Below are positions 1 through 8,578 of a stretch of 64,000 nt of DNA, piece by piece. This stretch comes from CAXXOK01 sp963675365 (GTDB lineage Bacteria > Bacillota > Clostridia > Christensenellales > Aristaeellaceae). The number at the start of each line of letters is the position of its first letter. The stretch's first letter is position 1. The position numbers were made by a program, and so were the translations under genes. The stretch covers positions 558,001 to 622,000 of the forward strand of contig CAXXVA010000001.1 of assembly GCA_963675365.2 (NCBI GenBank), read 5' to 3'. Under the pieces are notes generated by a model that was not told the origin of the DNA, did not search any database, and was given only the letters and a program-made list of their open reading frames with translations.

Positions 1-37
1 TATCGCGGGCCTTGTCGCCGGCGCCGTGAAAGGATAA
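1..37 (+). CDS. C-terminal tail of a carbohydrate ABC permease (partial)
   Basis: Only the last 11 codons are present, reading IAGLVAGAVKG and ending at TAA (35-37). A terminus of the form (I)AGxxxGxVKG is typical of MalG-type sugar ABC permeases; the second sugar permease in this window ends in IAGVALGGVKG. The gene lies 26 bp upstream of a glycosidase, which fits a sugar-uptake locus. The assignment rests on a very short peptide and on context. Confidence 0.5.
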   Translation, partial: IAGLVAGAVKG

Positions 38-63
38 TCGTCTGCAAATCAGGAGGTTTCATA

Positions 64-1005
64 ATGAAAGACAAGGGAATCCTCATGCCGGCGCCGCTGT
101 TTCGCGATCCGATTTACGACGGACCGACAGATCCGGCGGTTATCTGGAACCGTGAGGAACATAGCTGGTGGATTTTCTATACGCAGAGGCGTTCCAATGC
201 GCTGAATCTGGGCGTCTCCAGCATCCACGGCACGAAAATCGGCGTCGCGTCCAGCCTGGACGGCGGTCGCTGGCTATACCGCGGCACGCTGGATAATCTG
301 GATTTTGAACCCGGCCACAACACCTTTTGGGCGCCCGAAGTTATCTGGGCGGCGGGTAAGTACCATATGTATGTATCCTATATTCAAGGCGTCCCGCAGG
401 ACTGGCAGTGGCAGCGGCATATCCTGCACTATACGGCAGACCGGCTATGGGAATGGCGTTTTGAGAGCGTTGTTCCGCTGTCGTCCGATCGTGTAATCGA
501 CGCCTGCGTATACGAAATCGTACCGGGGCAATATAAAATGTGGTATAAGGACGAGGATCACCAAAGCCATACCTATGCCGCTCTCAGCGATGACCTGTAC
601 CATTGGAATGTGCTGGGCCCTGAAATTACGGACTGCCCGCACGAAGGCCCCAACGTATTCACCCTGGGCGGCAAAAACTGGATGATCACGGACTGCTGGG
701 ATGGTCTCGGAGTCTATGAATCGGCTGATTTCTTGCATTGGAACCGTCAGACCGGCAACCTGCTCAAAACCCCGGGAACCCGCACGGACGACAACGCCAT
801 CGGCAACCACGCGGATGTGCTCGTTCGCAGCGGCAATGCATACCTGTTTTATTTCACGCATCCGGACTATCCGGCGGAGCTGCGCAACCGTCCGGATTTT
901 CAAATGACTTCACGCCAGGCGCGGACGGTAATCCAGGCGGCACGGCTAAGCGTGAATAACGGGCGGCTCTGCTGTGACCGTAACGAACCCCCTATTTTCA
1001 TTTGA
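64..1005 (+). CDS. GH43-like five-bladed beta-propeller glycosidase
   Basis: A cytoplasmic glycoside hydrolase of clan GH-F type, 313 aa, with no signal peptide. The three acidic residues expected of GH43 are visible: D23 in TDPAV (general base), D146 in VIDACVY (pKa modulator) and E194 in PHEGPNVF (general acid). Repeated aromatic blade strands such as WWIFYTQRR and YHMYVSY support the propeller fold. AGGAGG lies 7 bp before the ATG. It follows the tail of a sugar ABC permease, so it probably cleaves an imported arabinose-, xylose- or galactose-containing oligosaccharide. The exact substrate cannot be read from the sequence. The convergent gap 1006-1290 after it holds nothing I recognise. 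Confidence 0.75.
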   Translation: MKDKGILMPAPLFRDPIYDGPTDPAVIWNREEHSWWIFYTQRRSNALNLGVSSIHGTKIGVASSLDGGRWLYRGTLDNLDFEPGHNTFWAPEVIWAAGKYHMYVSYIQGVPQDWQWQRHILHYTADRLWEWRFESVVPLSSDRVIDACVYEIVPGQYKMWYKDEDHQSHTYAALSDDLYHWNVLGPEITDCPHEGPNVFTLGGKNWMITDCWDGLGVYESADFLHWNRQTGNLLKTPGTRTDDNAIGNHADVLVRSGNAYLFYFTHPDYPAELRNRPDFQMTSRQARTVIQAARLSVNNGRLCCDRNEPPIFI

Positions 1006-1290
1006 TGATAGCCTTGGCCTTTTCATTCTGATACGCAACAATACCAATCGTGTTTTCCCAACATGTAACGTCAGCGCCATTCTGTCGTCGTATTTTTCAC
1101 AACCGCAGAAGCATTGCAGATACATGTTCTCCTGAATCCGCAATTCAACATCCATATCAGGCCGCCCATCGTCCGATCCGATGTGCTTCTCTATTTAGTT
1201 AAATGTTCTTGAGATTTTATATCACATGTCTTACCAACAAATGAAAACATGCGCCTTGTGCTCATTATCAAACCATTCCGGCTGCACCAA

Positions 1291-2262
1291 TCACAAATTG
1301 TGGCAAGCAGCCCAGTGCCCGCCGCCGCGATTCGTCAGTTCAGGTTCTTCTTGTCTGCAAATTTCGGTCGCATAGGCACAGCGGGGGTGGAATCGGCATC
1401 CGGATGGTATGCTTTCCGGGCCGGACACTTCTCCCGTCAGTACGATTCTCTCCCGTTCTTCCTGTCCGGGTATTTGCGGAATGGATGATAGCAGCGCCAG
1501 CGTATAGGGATGCTCGGACCGGTCAAAAAGCACTTCTGTAGGCGCCAGCTCGACGATTTTTCCCAGATACATCACAGCCACCCGATCGCTGATATGCTGG
1601 ACTACGTTCAAATCATGGGAAATGAACAGGTATGTGATATGGTATCGTTCTTTGAGGGCCATCAGCAGATTGATGATTTGTGACTGAATGGATACGTCCA
1701 GCGCCGAAATGGCTTCGTCCAGCACCAGAAATTCCGGCTGCAGCGCAAGCGCTTTGGCGATGGCGACCCGCTGCCTCTGGCCGCCGGAAAATTCATGCGG
1801 AAACCGGTCGGCGTTTTTCGGGTTCAATCCCACCTGCGTCAGCAGTTCGTCCGCTCGCTCCCTGCTTTGTTTCCTGCCAAGCTTCATCCGGACTCTCAGC
1901 ACTTCGGTGATCGTCCTGCGTATGGTCTGCCTGGGGTTTAAAGACGCGTAGGGATCCTGAAATACGATCTGCAGGTGATTTTTAAGCAGGCGCAGCGATT
2001 TCCCCCTTGTTTTAAGGATGTCCTGCCCGCGGAATACAATGCTGCCCTCGACGGGTTCGTTCAGCCGCATGATCGCCCGGCCCAGCGTGGTTTTCCCGCA
2101 TCCGCTTTCGCCTACTAGTCCCAGCGTTTCGCCTTCCAGAATGTCCAGATTGACATGGTCGACCGCAGGTACGCAGCGGCGGCGGCGCAATAGCCGTACG
2201 CCCTGCGCCGGAAATCCTACCTTAAGATTTTGAATGGATATCATGGGTTTTTTGCTCATCAT
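1291..2262 (-). CDS. oppF: Peptide ABC transporter ATP-binding protein (OppF/DppF type)
   Basis: One of two ATPases of an oligopeptide/dipeptide importer (323 aa). Seen: Walker A GESGCGKTT, signature FSGGQRQRV, Walker B FLVLDEA, and the C-terminal oligopeptide-transporter extension with a cysteine-containing segment (CRFHPRCAYATEIC). It is the last gene of oppABCDF, and its start overlaps the end of oppD by 41 bp. Two adjacent ATG codons follow AAGGGAGAT, so the start may be 2262 or 2259. Opp and Dpp families cannot be separated by eye, so the symbol indicates family only. Confidence 0.88.
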   Translation of the reverse strand: MMSKKPMISIQNLKVGFPAQGVRLLRRRRCVPAVDHVNLDILEGETLGLVGESGCGKTTLGRAIMRLNEPVEGSIVFRGQDILKTRGKSLRLLKNHLQIVFQDPYASLNPRQTIRRTITEVLRVRMKLGRKQSRERADELLTQVGLNPKNADRFPHEFSGGQRQRVAIAKALALQPEFLVLDEAISALDVSIQSQIINLLMALKERYHITYLFISHDLNVVQHISDRVAVMYLGKIVELAPTEVLFDRSEHPYTLALLSSIPQIPGQEERERIVLTGEVSGPESIPSGCRFHPRCAYATEICRQEEPELTNRGGGHWAACHNL

Positions 2263-3235
2263 GATCTCCCTTCAGCCAGCAGCTAACCCGGCGGTTTCCC
2301 ACGGAATATTCCCGCGGCTCAAGCTGTTTGCAAATCTCCATTGCCTTGGGGCAGCGCTGATGAAAGCGGCATCCGGCCGGATATTGCAGCGGATCGGGCG
2401 CTTCGCCAGGCAGCGCGTCAAACGGCTGCCCGCGTTTGCTGTATATCCCGGGAATGGAATGAATCAGCAGCTCCGTATAGGGGTGCCAGGGATCCTTGAA
2501 AATCTCCGCCATCGGCGCTTCTTCCACAATTTCCCCCGCGTACATGACCGCCACCCTGTCGGCCAGCTGCGACACTACCCCGAAATCGTGGGTGATCAGC
2601 AGCATGGACATCTGCCGTTCCCGCTTGTATTTCTTCAGCAGGTCGATGATTTGCGCCTGGATGGTTACATCCAGCGCGGTCGTCGGTTCGTCCGCGATCA
2701 GGATTTTCGGATGATTCGCCAGCGCGATGGCTATCATGACGCGCTGGCGAAGCCCGCCGGAAAGCTGATGAGGGAATTGGCTGAGCCTTTCCGCGGGATT
2801 GGGCACGCCGGCGCGTTCCAGCGCCTGTATTGATCGCTGGCGCACTTCCGCCCGTTTCATCTTGGGATTCCGGCGTTTAAGAACTTCGCCAAGCTGCTTT
2901 CGAATCTTCATGACGGGGTTGAGGGCCGTCATGGGATCCTGGAATATCATGGCAATCTTCCGGCCGCGTATCTGCCGCGCCTCTTCTGCGGACAGGTCTT
3001 TGGCGTCGACGCCGTCAATCACAAATGTATCGGCGGAGATTTCTGCGTTTTCATCCAGCAGGCGCATCAGCGACAAAGCGGTAACGGATTTCCCGCTTCC
3101 GCTTTCCCCGACCAGGGCGAGTGTTTCGCCCTGCCAAAGCGTAAACGATTCGCCGTCCACGGACCGGGCCACGCCTTCGGGCATATGAAACCAGGTCTTC
3201 AGCCCGCTGATTTCCAGTACTTTTTCCCGCATCAT
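2222..3235 (-). CDS. oppD: Peptide ABC transporter ATP-binding protein (OppD/DppD type)
   Basis: The second ATPase of the peptide importer (337 aa). Walker A is GESGSGKS, the signature is LSGGLRQRV and Walker B is ILIADEP. The C-terminus has the family extension with CRFHQRCPKAMEIC. GAGGAG lies 7 bp upstream of the first of two tandem ATGs. It starts 3 bp after the oppC stop codon and overlaps oppF, consistent with translational coupling. It should pair with OppF as a heterodimer on the OppBC pore. Confidence 0.88.
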   Translation of the reverse strand: MMREKVLEISGLKTWFHMPEGVARSVDGESFTLWQGETLALVGESGSGKSVTALSLMRLLDENAEISADTFVIDGVDAKDLSAEEARQIRGRKIAMIFQDPMTALNPVMKIRKQLGEVLKRRNPKMKRAEVRQRSIQALERAGVPNPAERLSQFPHQLSGGLRQRVMIAIALANHPKILIADEPTTALDVTIQAQIIDLLKKYKRERQMSMLLITHDFGVVSQLADRVAVMYAGEIVEEAPMAEIFKDPWHPYTELLIHSIPGIYSKRGQPFDALPGEAPDPLQYPAGCRFHQRCPKAMEICKQLEPREYSVGNRRVSCWLKGDHDEQKTHDIHSKS

Positions 3236-3238
3236 AGC

Positions 3239-4141
3239 CTATCTCCTCAGCCGCGGATCGAATACGTCGCGCAGGCCGTCGCCGACCCAGTTCATAGCCA
3301 GCACCGTCAGGGAAATGGCAAGGCCGGGAATCATGGTAAGGTAGGGAGCGCTTTGCAGATAATACCGGCCCTGATTGAGCATAATACCCCAATCCGGCTG
3401 GGTGCCGTCGGTTCCAAGCCCCAGAAAATTGAGGCTTGCGGCCGACAGGATTGCGGTGCCGACCATCAGCGTCAGCTGAACGATCAAAGGTCCCATGCAG
3501 TTGGGCAGAATATGATACACGATAATGCGGGGGTCGCGGTATCCCGTGGCTTTTGCGCTCTGCACAAACTCAAGCTCTTTCACCGCCAATACCTGGCTTC
3601 TGGTCAGCCGCGCGAACCCCGGCCAGCTGACCAAGGCGAGGATCAGGATAATATTCGCCCGGGTTGCCCCCAGCACCGCCATCATGGCGATGGCGATGAC
3701 GAGGAACGGGAAGGACAGCATGATGTCCGTCAGCCGCATCAGCACGGCGTCCAGCCAGCCGCCGTAATAGCCGCCGACACTGCCGATCAATACGCCGACA
3801 CCCGCCGCGAGCAGCGCAACGCTCAGGCCGGTGAGCACCGAAGTGCGCCCGCCGTATAATATGCGCGCCCCAACATCCCGCCCGTAATCGTCGGTACCCA
3901 GCAGATGGCCCGCCGATCCCGGCGGCAGCAGGGCGTTTTGTAAATCCATATCCAGCACCGGATCATACCCGGTGAAAAGCGGCGCCAAAACACTCAGACT
4001 GACGATCATGACAAGGATCGCAAGCCCGACGACCGCCAGCCTGTTTTTGGAAAAACTGCACACAATCGCCCCCGAACAGGTTTCGAGCGGAAGGGCGTAC
4101 CCGGGCGCGGCATCCTGATACCTTCTTGTTTTCTGCTCCAT
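3239..4141 (-). CDS. oppC: Peptide ABC transporter permease (OppC/DppC type)
   Basis: An inner-membrane permease of 300 aa, BPD_transp_1 family. It has an N-terminal transmembrane segment after a basic cytoplasmic tail, a LLGTDDYGRDV motif typical of OppC/DppC, and the EAA-type coupling loop (VQSAKATGYRDPRII). The last helices precede a short DPRLRR tail, also typical of DppC/OppC. It lies 7 bp after oppB and 3 bp before oppD, in a tight operon. Confidence 0.9.
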   Translation of the reverse strand: MEQKTRRYQDAAPGYALPLETCSGAIVCSFSKNRLAVVGLAILVMIVSLSVLAPLFTGYDPVLDMDLQNALLPPGSAGHLLGTDDYGRDVGARILYGGRTSVLTGLSVALLAAGVGVLIGSVGGYYGGWLDAVLMRLTDIMLSFPFLVIAIAMMAVLGATRANIILILALVSWPGFARLTRSQVLAVKELEFVQSAKATGYRDPRIIVYHILPNCMGPLIVQLTLMVGTAILSAASLNFLGLGTDGTQPDWGIMLNQGRYYLQSAPYLTMIPGLAISLTVLAMNWVGDGLRDVFDPRLRR

Positions 4142-4148
4142 CGCTCCG

Positions 4149-5105
4149 CTACCTCAGCCTGATTTTGGGATTCAGCCACGCGCAGATGATATCCACGAGC
4201 AGATTCACCAATAGAAAAAACACACATAGAACCAGCGTGGTTCCCTGAATCATCGGAAAGTCGCGCTGCCCGACAGCGTTGACAGCCAAACGGCCCACGC
4301 CGGGCCATGCAAAGATGGTCTCGATAATCACAGCGCCGCCCAGCAGAGAGCCGAACTGCGCGCCAATGACCGTCACAAACGGAATCAAGGCGTTGCGCAG
4401 AGCGTGCGCCTTGAGAATATACCGCTCTTTCAGCCCTTTGCCGCGTGCAAAGCGCATATAATCCTGCCCCAGCACCTCAAGCATCGAGGAGCGGATCATG
4501 CGCGACTGTGTGGCCGCCAGGCCCAGCGCCAGAGAAAACGCGGGCAGAAACAGGTGCTTCAGGTAATTGCCAAACCCGTCTTCCATGTACCCGATCCCCT
4601 GGGAGGGAAACCAACCCAGTCCCAGCGAAAACAGAAGAATCAGCAGCAGCGCAAACCAAAACTGCGGCATGGATACGCCAATCGTCGATAAAAAGGTTGC
4701 CAGCGAATCCCACACGCTGTTATGCCTTTTGGCCGCGAAAATCCCCAACGGCAGCGAAATGAGCAGCGCAAGCAGCATAGAGGCCGCCGTGAGGATGACC
4801 GTGGCGGGCATTCGGGTGAAAATCTCCGTTCCTACGTCTCGCTTGGTAACGTAGGACGTACCCAGATCGCCTTGAAAGGCGCGGGCCATATAATCGAAAT
4901 ATCGAATGAAAAAGGGTTCGTCAAGCCCGAGGTCCTGGCGAACCTGTTCATAGGTTTCCGGGGATATGCTCTGCTGGTCTCCCGCGCCCAGCATTAAGTA
5001 AACCGGGTCCCCGGGTGTAATGTACAGCAGGCCGAAAATTAAAAAAGAGAGAGCAATCAATGTGGGGATGGCCTGCAGGAGCCGTTTGATGATGTAGTTC
5101 CTCAT
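4149..5105 (-). CDS. oppB: Peptide ABC transporter permease (OppB/DppB type)
   Basis: A 318-aa integral membrane permease. The start MRNYIIKRLLQAIPTL, the TPGDP segment and the coupling loop (MRFARGKGLKERYI) are hallmarks of OppB/DppB. The C-terminal ETIFAWPGVGRL motif is characteristic of the family. It forms the pore with OppC. A strong 12-bp hairpin separates it from the upstream binding-protein gene. Confidence 0.9.
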   Translation of the reverse strand: MRNYIIKRLLQAIPTLIALSFLIFGLLYITPGDPVYLMLGAGDQQSISPETYEQVRQDLGLDEPFFIRYFDYMARAFQGDLGTSYVTKRDVGTEIFTRMPATVILTAASMLLALLISLPLGIFAAKRHNSVWDSLATFLSTIGVSMPQFWFALLLILLFSLGLGWFPSQGIGYMEDGFGNYLKHLFLPAFSLALGLAATQSRMIRSSMLEVLGQDYMRFARGKGLKERYILKAHALRNALIPFVTVIGAQFGSLLGGAVIIETIFAWPGVGRLAVNAVGQRDFPMIQGTTLVLCVFFLLVNLLVDIICAWLNPKIRLR

Positions 5106-5132
5106 GATGCCTCATTCGCGGACATAGAAATA

Positions 5133-5167
5133 GGGGGCTGTATCACATACTATACGATACAGCCCCC
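5133..5167 (-). promoter_or_regulatory. Intra-operon hairpin between oppA and oppB
   Basis: A perfect 12-bp inverted repeat (GGGGGCTGTATC / GATACAGCCCCC) with an 11-nt loop lies between the oppA stop and the oppB start. On the coding strand it is followed by CTATTTCTATG, without a real U-tract. Such a structure probably protects the oppA mRNA 3' end or partly attenuates transcription, giving more binding protein than membrane components. Confidence 0.7.
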
Positions 5168-5178
5168 AGCTTGAAAAA

Positions 5179-6774
5179 TCAATCCGATACGCCGATATTT
5201 CTTGTGGAAGTCACAAAACCATACCAGGTGGTGGTGTTTTCGCTGAATCCGGTCACGCGGGTGTTCACGCCGATCTGCGCATATTCCACATAACCGCCGG
5301 CCTGCACACAGTCCTGCACAGCCCGTAAAGAGGCCTCTTCCAGCAGGGCTTTACGCGCTGTTTCATCCACCGTACGGAAAGCCTGGTTGAGCAATGCGTC
5401 CAGCTCAGGGTCCACAAGACCGGTTCTGTGTGAGTTAGCCGAAGCATACGCCGAGTTGAACAGGTAGTTCAGCCCATCCATCGTCGTGCCGCCGCCCGAA
5501 ACAAACATCTGCACGTTCCCGTTGGAAATATCCGAAAGCAGCGTGCCCCACTCGGTGGGTACGGTGACGGCGTCAATCCCGATTTGCTTTAAATAGGTCG
5601 CCGCGATATCGCCCATTTTCATGCGGTTGGGGTCGTTGGCGGGCGTTTTGATGGTCAGGGCAAGCCGCTGCCCATCCTTTTGGTAAACGCCGTCGGAGCC
5701 TTTCACAAATCCATCCGCTTCAAGCAGCTCCATGGCTTTCTGGGGATTGAATTCATACTCTGCCATCCAGGCGTCCGGGTTATAACCTAAAAACTCGGGT
5801 GTCACCGGGCCGTATGCGGGGATTGCAAGCGTCGCGCCGATAGCGTTTTTGAAGATGGCACCCGTGATGGCCTCAAAGTCGATTGCCTTGCGAATCGCCA
5901 GGCGCACAGTAAGGTCGGCCAGGAAGGGATCGTCAACATTAAACCCGATGTAGCGGTACGATCCCGACGGGCTGGGAACGACGGTCAGGAAACTTTCGGC
6001 CGCAACAGCTTCCAGATCGGTGGGCAGCAGCTGCAGGGCGATATCCACTTCCTGGTTGCGCAGCGCAATGGCGGCGACGGCCTTATCCGGAATGATTTTG
6101 AAAATAAGCTTGTCCAGGTTCGGCTCGATATAATAATCCTCGTTCTTCACGAGCACCACCCGGTCGTCCGCCCGGTACTCGGAAAATTTGAACGCGCCGG
6201 TCCCCACGGGGTATTGGTTCAGGTCAAAGCCTTCCGCGATCGCCTTCATGGGGAAGATTTCTATATCGCTGACATAGCGAAGGAATTTCGCGTCGGGCTC
6301 TTTGGTAGTCAGCCTGATCGTGAAGGGATCCACAATTTCAAAGCTTTCCAGGTTGTCCAGGTAGGACTTGCGGAAAGATGGATAATCCTCGCTTTGCAGG
6401 TAGTCATACACGGCCTTGACGTCCTCGGCGGTCACCTGCACCTTTTCGTCTCCGAACAACGGGTTGCCCGTCTGCCAGTAGGCGTTTTGCCGCAGGTGGA
6501 ACACATAGGTGTTGTCATCCTCAACCGTCCACGATTGGGCAAGCGCCGGAATATATCCGCCCTTGTCCTGCTCGATCAGCGGCTCATAAATGTTGCCGAT
6601 GATATACCGGTCCCCGTCCGACATGTACTGGTCGGGCAGCAGCGTGTTAACGGTATAGGGGGTGGCGACGGTCAAAACCTTTTCATCGGCGGCCGCGCTG
6701 GCAGAAACACCTGCAAACAGCAATGCCGCGGCGATCAGAATCGAAAGAAAGTTCTTCATTTTTCCCGTTTTCAT
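5179..6774 (-). CDS. oppA: Extracytoplasmic peptide-binding protein (SBP_bac_5 family)
   Basis: The solute-binding subunit of the peptide importer (531 aa). After a basic start it has a hydrophobic signal segment ending in SASAAADE, consistent with signal peptidase I. There is no lipobox cysteine, which is unusual for a Gram-positive binding protein. The family-typical NIYEPLI and GTGAFKFSEY motifs are present. AGGAG lies 11 bp before the ATG. It starts 26 bp after the thioredoxin/thioredoxin-reductase fusion gene, so the two are probably co-transcribed. Confidence 0.88.
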   Translation of the reverse strand: MKTGKMKNFLSILIAAALLFAGVSASAAADEKVLTVATPYTVNTLLPDQYMSDGDRYIIGNIYEPLIEQDKGGYIPALAQSWTVEDDNTYVFHLRQNAYWQTGNPLFGDEKVQVTAEDVKAVYDYLQSEDYPSFRKSYLDNLESFEIVDPFTIRLTTKEPDAKFLRYVSDIEIFPMKAIAEGFDLNQYPVGTGAFKFSEYRADDRVVLVKNEDYYIEPNLDKLIFKIIPDKAVAAIALRNQEVDIALQLLPTDLEAVAAESFLTVVPSPSGSYRYIGFNVDDPFLADLTVRLAIRKAIDFEAITGAIFKNAIGATLAIPAYGPVTPEFLGYNPDAWMAEYEFNPQKAMELLEADGFVKGSDGVYQKDGQRLALTIKTPANDPNRMKMGDIAATYLKQIGIDAVTVPTEWGTLLSDISNGNVQMFVSGGGTTMDGLNYLFNSAYASANSHRTGLVDPELDALLNQAFRTVDETARKALLEEASLRAVQDCVQAGGYVEYAQIGVNTRVTGFSENTTTWYGFVTSTRNIGVSD

Positions 6775-6800
6775 ATCTTCAAAATCTCCTGTTGAATGGA

Positions 6801-8075
6801 TTAGTGCAGATTGGCAATGTACCGTTCTGCGAGGATGGCGGCAACGGAGCCGTCCGCGGCGGCGGTGACAACCTGCCGGATCTGCTTGGTGCGCACATCG
6901 CCCGCCGCGAAAACGCCGTCCACGCTGGTTTTTGTATCTTCACCAGCGACGACATAGCCCCATTTGTCCGTCTCGAGCTGGTCTTTATACAGGTCCGTCA
7001 TGGGCTGCGTTCCGATGTAGACAAAGGCGCCTTCGGTATCGATCACGCTGCGCTCTTTGGTTTTCAGATTCTCGATTTCCACGCTGGTCAGGGCATGGCC
7101 CTGTCCGTTGACCTTGCGCACTTCACTGTCCCAAATTACATGGATTTTCGGATCGTCCATCAGCGCCTGCTGTGCGGTTTTCGAAGCTTGGAAGTTGTCA
7201 AACTGGTGAATCACAGTAATGTCGGATGCGTATTTGCTGAGAAACACGGCTTCTTCCACCGCGGAATTCCCGCCGCCGACCACAACGATTTTACGGTTTT
7301 GATACATGGAGCCGTCGCATGTCGCACAGTAATGAACGCCTTTGCTTTTAAACTCGTCCGCATTCTCCGCCGGCAACGCGCGCGGGCGGGCGCCGGTCGC
7401 CAGAATGATCGCTTTAGCGTGATACACGGTATCCTCGGTGCGGACGGTTTTGTCCTTCAGGTTGACTTCGGCAATTTCCTTCAGGTCGTCAATCACGGCG
7501 CCGAAGGTTTCCGCCTGCTTGCGCATGGCGGCAATCAGGTCTTTGCCTTTCGTTTTGCCCGTAACCCCGGGGTAATTCTCGACGTGCAGTGTGGAAGCCG
7601 TTTGGCCGCCGGGAGGCAATTCATCCACGACCACGGTATTGAGCATCGCACGGCCGGCATACAGCGCCGCGGCAAGGCCGGCGGTACCCGCGCCTAAAAT
7701 CAGCACGTCGCAGTCGACTTCTTTCATTTCTGTCGGAGGCAGCTGCGAGCCGTACGCGGCTTCCAGCGTCTTGCGTACCTGCGGCTTGGTTAAGAACCCG
7801 CCGAGTCTCGGCGCGACTTCTTTTCCGTTTTTATAAAACAGAACCGTAGGGCTTCCGGTAACGCCGATGCCCTTGGCAAACTCCTTGTTCTCCTCGCGCT
7901 TGATCTTAATGAACCGAATCCTGTTGCCGTGCAGGACGGCCATTTTTTCAAAAATCGGCGCAAGCATCTCGCAGGGAGGGCAATCGTCCGAGAAGAAATC
8001 GACAATGCTCAATTCATTCTCTTGCAGTAATTCGTTATATCCCGAGGCGTCTGTGTAAACAATGTTTTGGCTCAC
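6801..8075 (-). CDS. Thioredoxin-thioredoxin reductase fusion flavoprotein
   Basis: Two domains are joined in one 424-aa chain. Residues 1-105 form a thioredoxin fold with redox site C32-P-P-C35 (instead of CGPC) and the cis-proline at TGSP76. Residues 120-424 form a low-molecular-weight thioredoxin reductase with FAD motif GAGTAGLAA, redox site C250-A-T-C253-D, nucleotide motif VVGGGNSAVEEA and C-terminal FAD motif AAGDV. The segment that is HRRDGFRA in E. coli TrxB reads HQFDNFQA here, so all three arginines that bind the NADPH 2'-phosphate are missing. The donor may be NADH or reduced ferredoxin. The order Trx-TrxR is the reverse of the well-known mycobacterial TrxR-Trx fusion. It heads the oppABCDF operon. 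Confidence 0.9.
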   Translation of the reverse strand: MSQNIVYTDASGYNELLQENELSIVDFFSDDCPPCEMLAPIFEKMAVLHGNRIRFIKIKREENKEFAKGIGVTGSPTVLFYKNGKEVAPRLGGFLTKPQVRKTLEAAYGSQLPPTEMKEVDCDVLILGAGTAGLAAALYAGRAMLNTVVVDELPPGGQTASTLHVENYPGVTGKTKGKDLIAAMRKQAETFGAVIDDLKEIAEVNLKDKTVRTEDTVYHAKAIILATGARPRALPAENADEFKSKGVHYCATCDGSMYQNRKIVVVGGGNSAVEEAVFLSKYASDITVIHQFDNFQASKTAQQALMDDPKIHVIWDSEVRKVNGQGHALTSVEIENLKTKERSVIDTEGAFVYIGTQPMTDLYKDQLETDKWGYVVAGEDTKTSVDGVFAAGDVRTKQIRQVVTAAADGSVAAILAERYIANLH

Positions 8076-8135
8076 AATACTTTACTCCTTCTAAATTTGA
8101 ATCCTTGTTAAACTTATCCCAAACCATTGATTTGG

Positions 8136-8154
8136 TCTGTGAGCAAGTCACAGA
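8136..8154. promoter_or_regulatory. Palindromic operator-like site upstream of the Trx-TrxR/opp operon
   Basis: TCTGTGA-GCAAG-TCACAGA is a perfect 7-bp inverted repeat with a 5-bp centre, about 60 bp upstream of the fusion start codon. It resembles binding sites of CRP/FNR- or Rex-like regulators, although the spacer is one base shorter than the usual six. The regulator is unknown. Confidence 0.45.
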
Positions 8155-8347
8155 GTCGGTCGGTATTTCCTTTCACCTTTCGAATATGTAAATATCATCT
8201 GTCTTTTCGTTAAGGCTGATCCTCCTTTTTTAGCCGGATCAATCGATACATTGAACACTTTGTGTTCTTCTGTGATTACATCACTGATAAAAACGGAACA
8301 AAGTCATTCAATAAAGGAGTAATTTTGATTTTGGGAGGTATTGACCT
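8155..8347. other. AT-rich intergenic stretch
   Basis: There is no gene here. It holds a possible H-type pseudoknot at 8214-8240 (GGCT/AGCC interleaved with GATCC/GGATC) and, at its right end, a GGGAGG ribosome-binding site for a 28-codon ORF. No clear promoter was identified. Confidence 0.4.
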
Positions 8348-8434
8348 ATGTTTGATTCCCGAAGATGCGCGCTGATGCAAAAATCTTTTTGTTCCTGGAG
8401 CCTGTACCGGTTTCTGCAGAAGCTATGGTCTTAA
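8348..8434 (+). CDS. Possible small protein, 28 aa
   Basis: An ATG follows GGGAGG with a 9-bp spacer, which is as good a ribosome-binding site as those of known genes here. The peptide has a basic, cysteine-containing first half and an aromatic-rich end (SLYRFLQKLWS). It precedes the DUF1847 gene on the same strand. It could be a leader peptide, a small protein or chance; no family is recognised. Confidence 0.3.
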   Translation: MFDSRRCALMQKSFCSWSLYRFLQKLWS

Positions 8435-8578
8435 GCGGCATGACCGCCATTTCTTGGAAGCGGCCGGTGCATGCCACAAAGACGTTATGATAAATATGCT
8501 CAAAGTGTAAGAACAGCCTATAACAAACTGCCCCACAGCGACGAAAGGCAGTTTTTCATTGGAAACGAGGCGATTGTG

